Shown: positions 5,233-6,667 of the stretch, one piece after another | Layout of the letters: every line of letters starts with the position of its first letter | Numbering within the stretch: position 1 is the stretch's first letter | NCBI GenBank assembly: GCA_009908735.1 | Contig: JAAAOR010000072.1 | Location: 1 to 6,667 of the forward strand | Reading direction: 5' to 3' | Source: Spirochaetota bacterium | Lineage (GTDB): Bacteria > Spirochaetota > Spirochaetia > DSM-27196 > PWMO01 | Length of the DNA stretch: 6,667 bases | Position numbers and translations under genes: made by a program | Notes under the pieces: model-generated | The model's input: the letters and a program-made list of their open reading frames with translations, nothing else | Told to the model about the DNA's origin: nothing | Databases searched by the model: none

Positions 5233-5260
5233 GGGGCCCTGATACGGGCCCCTTTTTTTT
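5233..5260 (+). terminator. Strong intrinsic terminator
   Basis: GGGGCCC (5233-5239) and GGGCCCC (5246-5252) form a perfect 7-bp all-GC stem around the loop TGATAC, followed at once by eight T (5253-5260). The T-run makes it a plus-strand terminator. Since the upstream conventional gene points the other way, it must end a short plus-strand transcript starting within the gap. Confidence 0.92.
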
Positions 5261-5278
5261 GCCTGAAACTCTGCTTGC

Positions 5279-5304
5279 CCGGCGCCCCTTGTGCGGGGCG
5301 CCGG
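5279..5304. promoter_or_regulatory. Perfect 10-bp dyad around the -35 box, possible operator
   Basis: CCGGCGCCCC (5279-5288) and GGGGCGCCGG (5295-5304) are exact inverted repeats separated by TTGTGC, which is itself the best -35 candidate for the downstream gene. No T-run follows on either strand, so it is not an intrinsic terminator. A repressor bound to this dyad would block the -35 directly. Alternatively it is a back-up hairpin for read-through from the terminator upstream. Confidence 0.45.
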
Positions 5305-5317
5305 CTCAGGCTATGCT
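5289..5317 (+). promoter_or_regulatory. Likely promoter of the six-helix membrane protein gene
   Basis: TTGTGC (5289-5294) and TATGCT (5312-5317) are 17 bases apart. Initiation near 5324 leaves a leader of about 36 bases with the ribosome site at its end. The -35 is the loop of the dyad described at 5279-5304. Confidence 0.45.
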
Positions 5318-5359
5318 ATTGTTTAGAGACGGTGGATCGCCGTTTCGAAGGAGACGTAA

Positions 5360-6100
5360 ATGAGTATTAGCGAAATGCTGAAGGGAAGCTTCGCCGTTTC
5401 GAAGAAAAACCCCCTCATCTTTATTCCAATGTTGGTCGCGAGCGTAGTTACCGCGCTCGTGTCGCTTATCTTTGTGGGCTCTGCCATGCCGATGGCCGGC
5501 CGATTCGCAGGCGAACGGATGGCCGAGAATCCCGAACAGGCAATGGTGGGATTCGGCGCCGCGCTCGGCGGTGTGTTCCTGGTCTCGATCGTTAGTGGCA
5601 TCGTCGGCCTCCTCGCCCACGGAATGACCGTCGCCATGGCCGACCTTGCGCTCAAGGGCGAGAAGGCAACCCTAGGCGCCGGCTGGTCGCGGCTGGTGAG
5701 TCGTATCGTGCCGATCATCATCGCGTCGGTAATTGTCGGCCTCCTCGTGTCGCTGGGCATGATTCTTTTAGTCCTGCCGGCAATCATCATCGCGTTCTTG
5801 CTGATGTTCACGCTGGTCGCAGTCATGGTCGATGATGCGGGCGCATTCGACGCGCTCAGCAGAAGCTTCCGTGCCGTCACCGGTCACTTTAAGGCGACCT
5901 TCGTCGTCTTTCTGGTGCTCATCGCCCTTGGTGTACTTGCTGGGATTCTCGGCGCAATTGTGGGGCTGATCCCGATCCTCGGCGTGGTGCTCACGATGAT
6001 CGTCTCGGCACTGTATGCCGGCTACATCTCGATCTTCGTGGTCTCGGTGTATCGCGACCTCTCGGAGCAAGCCGGGCAGACTCCGGACGCTGAGGTCTAG
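5360..6100 (+). CDS. Polytopic (about six-helix) membrane protein of the DUF975/YciC-like type, function unknown
   Basis: AAGGAG (5348-5353) lies 6 bases before the ATG, so the start is secure. The 246-residue protein has hydrophobic segments at about 18-40, 64-90, 116-138, 140-157, 180-202 and 204-230. Between segments 2 and 3 lies an amphipathic loop with GEKATLGAGWSRLVSR (100-115), and between 4 and 5 a loop with DDAGAFDALSRSFRAVTGHFKATF (158-181). The pattern DALSRSF...G...KA followed by a paired-helix end is the hallmark of the loose superfamily that includes DUF975, YciC-like and glycerophosphodiesterase membrane-domain proteins. These are integral membrane proteins without established chemistry, so no enzyme activity is claimed. 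There is no signal peptide or extra soluble domain, and the tail is short and acidic. Its TAG shares the bases CTAG with the stop codon of tex on the other strand. Confidence 0.78.
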   Translation: MSISEMLKGSFAVSKKNPLIFIPMLVASVVTALVSLIFVGSAMPMAGRFAGERMAENPEQAMVGFGAALGGVFLVSIVSGIVGLLAHGMTVAMADLALKGEKATLGAGWSRLVSRIVPIIIASVIVGLLVSLGMILLVLPAIIIAFLLMFTLVAVMVDDAGAFDALSRSFRAVTGHFKATFVVFLVLIALGVLAGILGAIVGLIPILGVVLTMIVSALYAGYISIFVVSVYRDLSEQAGQTPDAEV

Positions 6101-6667
6101 CCGTCGGGATCGATCAGGCTGAGCCCAATGCGCTTTCGCTCGGTATCGATCTCTACCACCGTCACGGTCAGCGCCTGATTCACCCGGACGATCTCCCGCG
6201 GGTCGGAAACGAACCGATCCGCGAGCTTGCTGACGTGGATCAGGCCGTCGCGGTGCACGCCGATATCGACGAACGCACCGAAGTTCGTAACGTTGGTGAC
6301 CACGCCCGGCAGGCGCATGCCGGGCCGCAGGTCGCCGATCTCGTGCACGTCCTCTCGAAAGGCAAACTCCTCATAATCCGCCCTCGGATCCCGCCCCGGT
6401 TGCAATAGCTCGTCCTGAATATCGCGCAACGTCGGAAGCCCTACGTCCTCGCTCACGTAATGCTCGAGCGGGATACGTTCGACGAGCTCGCGGTTCTCGA
6501 GAAGCTCGGGCACGCCGATACCGAGGTCTGCGGCCATGTGCTCCACGAGCTCATAGCGCTCCGGGTGCACCGCCGAAGTATCGAGGGGATGCTCGCCGTG
6601 GCGGATACGCAGGAAGCCAGCCGCCTGCTCGAACGTTTTACCACCGACGCCCGACACATCCTTGAGC
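6097..6667 (-). CDS. tex: Tex, S1-domain RNA-binding transcription accessory protein, C-terminal part (5' end outside window)
   Basis: The frame is open to the window edge and yields 189 residues, the last quarter of a Tex protein of roughly 750 residues. It begins inside the helix-hairpin-helix region with LKDVSGVGGKTFEQAAGFLR (1-20). The conserved LDTSAVHPERY (28-38) follows, then a linker with LPTLRDIQDELLQPGRDPR, and finally an S1 RNA-binding domain (about 112-184). The S1 landmarks are GVVTNVTNFGAFVDIGVHRDGLIHVS with its paired aromatic and the closing ERKRIGLSL. The protein stops just after the S1 domain, without the longer basic tail some Tex proteins carry. Tex binds nucleic acid in the cytoplasm and is linked to transcription and RNA-polymerase recycling. 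There is no space for a terminator between it and the convergent membrane-protein gene. Confidence 0.95.
   Translation of the reverse strand, partial: LKDVSGVGGKTFEQAAGFLRIRHGEHPLDTSAVHPERYELVEHMAADLGIGVPELLENRELVERIPLEHYVSEDVGLPTLRDIQDELLQPGRDPRADYEEFAFREDVHEIGDLRPGMRLPGVVTNVTNFGAFVDIGVHRDGLIHVSKLADRFVSDPREIVRVNQALTVTVVEIDTERKRIGLSLIDPDG

Larger units (their letters stand above)
4949..5260 (+). ncRNA. Predicted structured short transcript (small RNA or leader mRNA), about 310 nt
   Basis: This fills most of the 570-base gap between the kinase and the membrane protein gene. It is bounded by a promoter-like pair at 4914-4942 and a very strong terminator at 5233-5260. Hairpins can be read along it: GGCGGTG (4991-4997) with CGCTGCC (5032-5038, two wobbles) enclosing AGGATG/CATCCT (4999-5004 with 5013-5018); ACCGAT/ATCGGT (5066-5071 with 5093-5098); ACGAC + GGTTC with GGACC + GTCGT (5163-5191, a 4-base bulge at 5168-5171); and TCCTTC/GAAGGA (5209-5214 with 5221-5226). 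A 15-codon ORF with a strong ribosome site lies at 5148-5195. I do not recognise tmRNA, RNase P, SRP or 6S RNA signatures. It could be a regulatory RNA, a mini-mRNA or an attenuating leader for the gene at 5360. Ends are predicted, not measured. Confidence 0.42.

Noticed and set aside
5279..5304. The GC-rich dyad as a second intrinsic terminator
   Set aside because: No T-run follows on either strand; treated as a possible operator.
1..6667. CRISPR array, insertion sequence, prophage or toxin-antitoxin system
   Set aside because: No regularly spaced repeats, transposase, terminal repeats flanked by target duplications, integrase or recognisable toxin-antitoxin pair were found. The 31-aa protein resembles type I toxins in size only; no antisense RNA promoter was seen, so that label is not supported.

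Overview
The window is a stretch of GC-rich (about 60 % by eye) bacterial chromosome with an ordinary housekeeping gene set. It holds an anchored lytic transglycosylase (MltG), an exported M14-type metallocarboxypeptidase homologue, a thioredoxin-fold protein, a MOFRL-family glycerate 2-kinase, a polytopic membrane protein, and the 3' ends of a TauE/SafE-like permease and of Tex. A signal peptide and MltG point to a cell with a peptidoglycan wall. Nothing fixes the phylum; a high-GC spirochaete or another Gram-negative-type lineage would fit, but that is a guess. I see no phage, transposon, CRISPR or plasmid signature.

Layout, left to right. 1-162 (+) is the C-terminus of the permease-like protein. 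247-1314 (+) is mltG with a promoter close upstream. 1372-2268 (+) is the M14 peptidase homologue, with no Shine-Dalgarno and a -10-like box nine bases before the ATG. 2268-2309 is a hairpin touching its stop codon. 2348-2502 (-) is a compact unit: a 31-codon membrane miniprotein gene with a perfect ribosome binding site, followed by an intrinsic terminator. 2503-2756 is an AT-richer divergent intergenic region rich in inverted repeats, including a tRNA-like cloverleaf that folds better as minus-strand RNA. 2757-3359 (+) is the thioredoxin-like protein, which overlaps tail to tail by 25 bases with the glycerate kinase (3335-4789, -). 4790-5359 has no conventional gene. It holds divergent promoters, a predicted short transcript (about 4949-5260, +) with several hairpins, a 15-codon ORF behind a perfect Shine-Dalgarno and a very strong terminator, and then a 10-bp perfect dyad whose loop is the -35 box of the next gene. 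5360-6100 (+) is a six-helix membrane protein whose stop codon shares the bases CTAG with the stop codon of tex (6097-6667, -).

The genes do not form one pathway. MltG and the M14 protein both act outside the cytoplasmic membrane, possibly both on the wall. The glycerate kinase feeds central carbon metabolism, and Tex acts on nucleic acids. The parts most worth following up are the two very small transcription units, at 2348-2502 and 4949-5260. They carry the only two clear intrinsic terminators in the window and two of its best ribosome binding sites, and neither would be found by normal gene calling.
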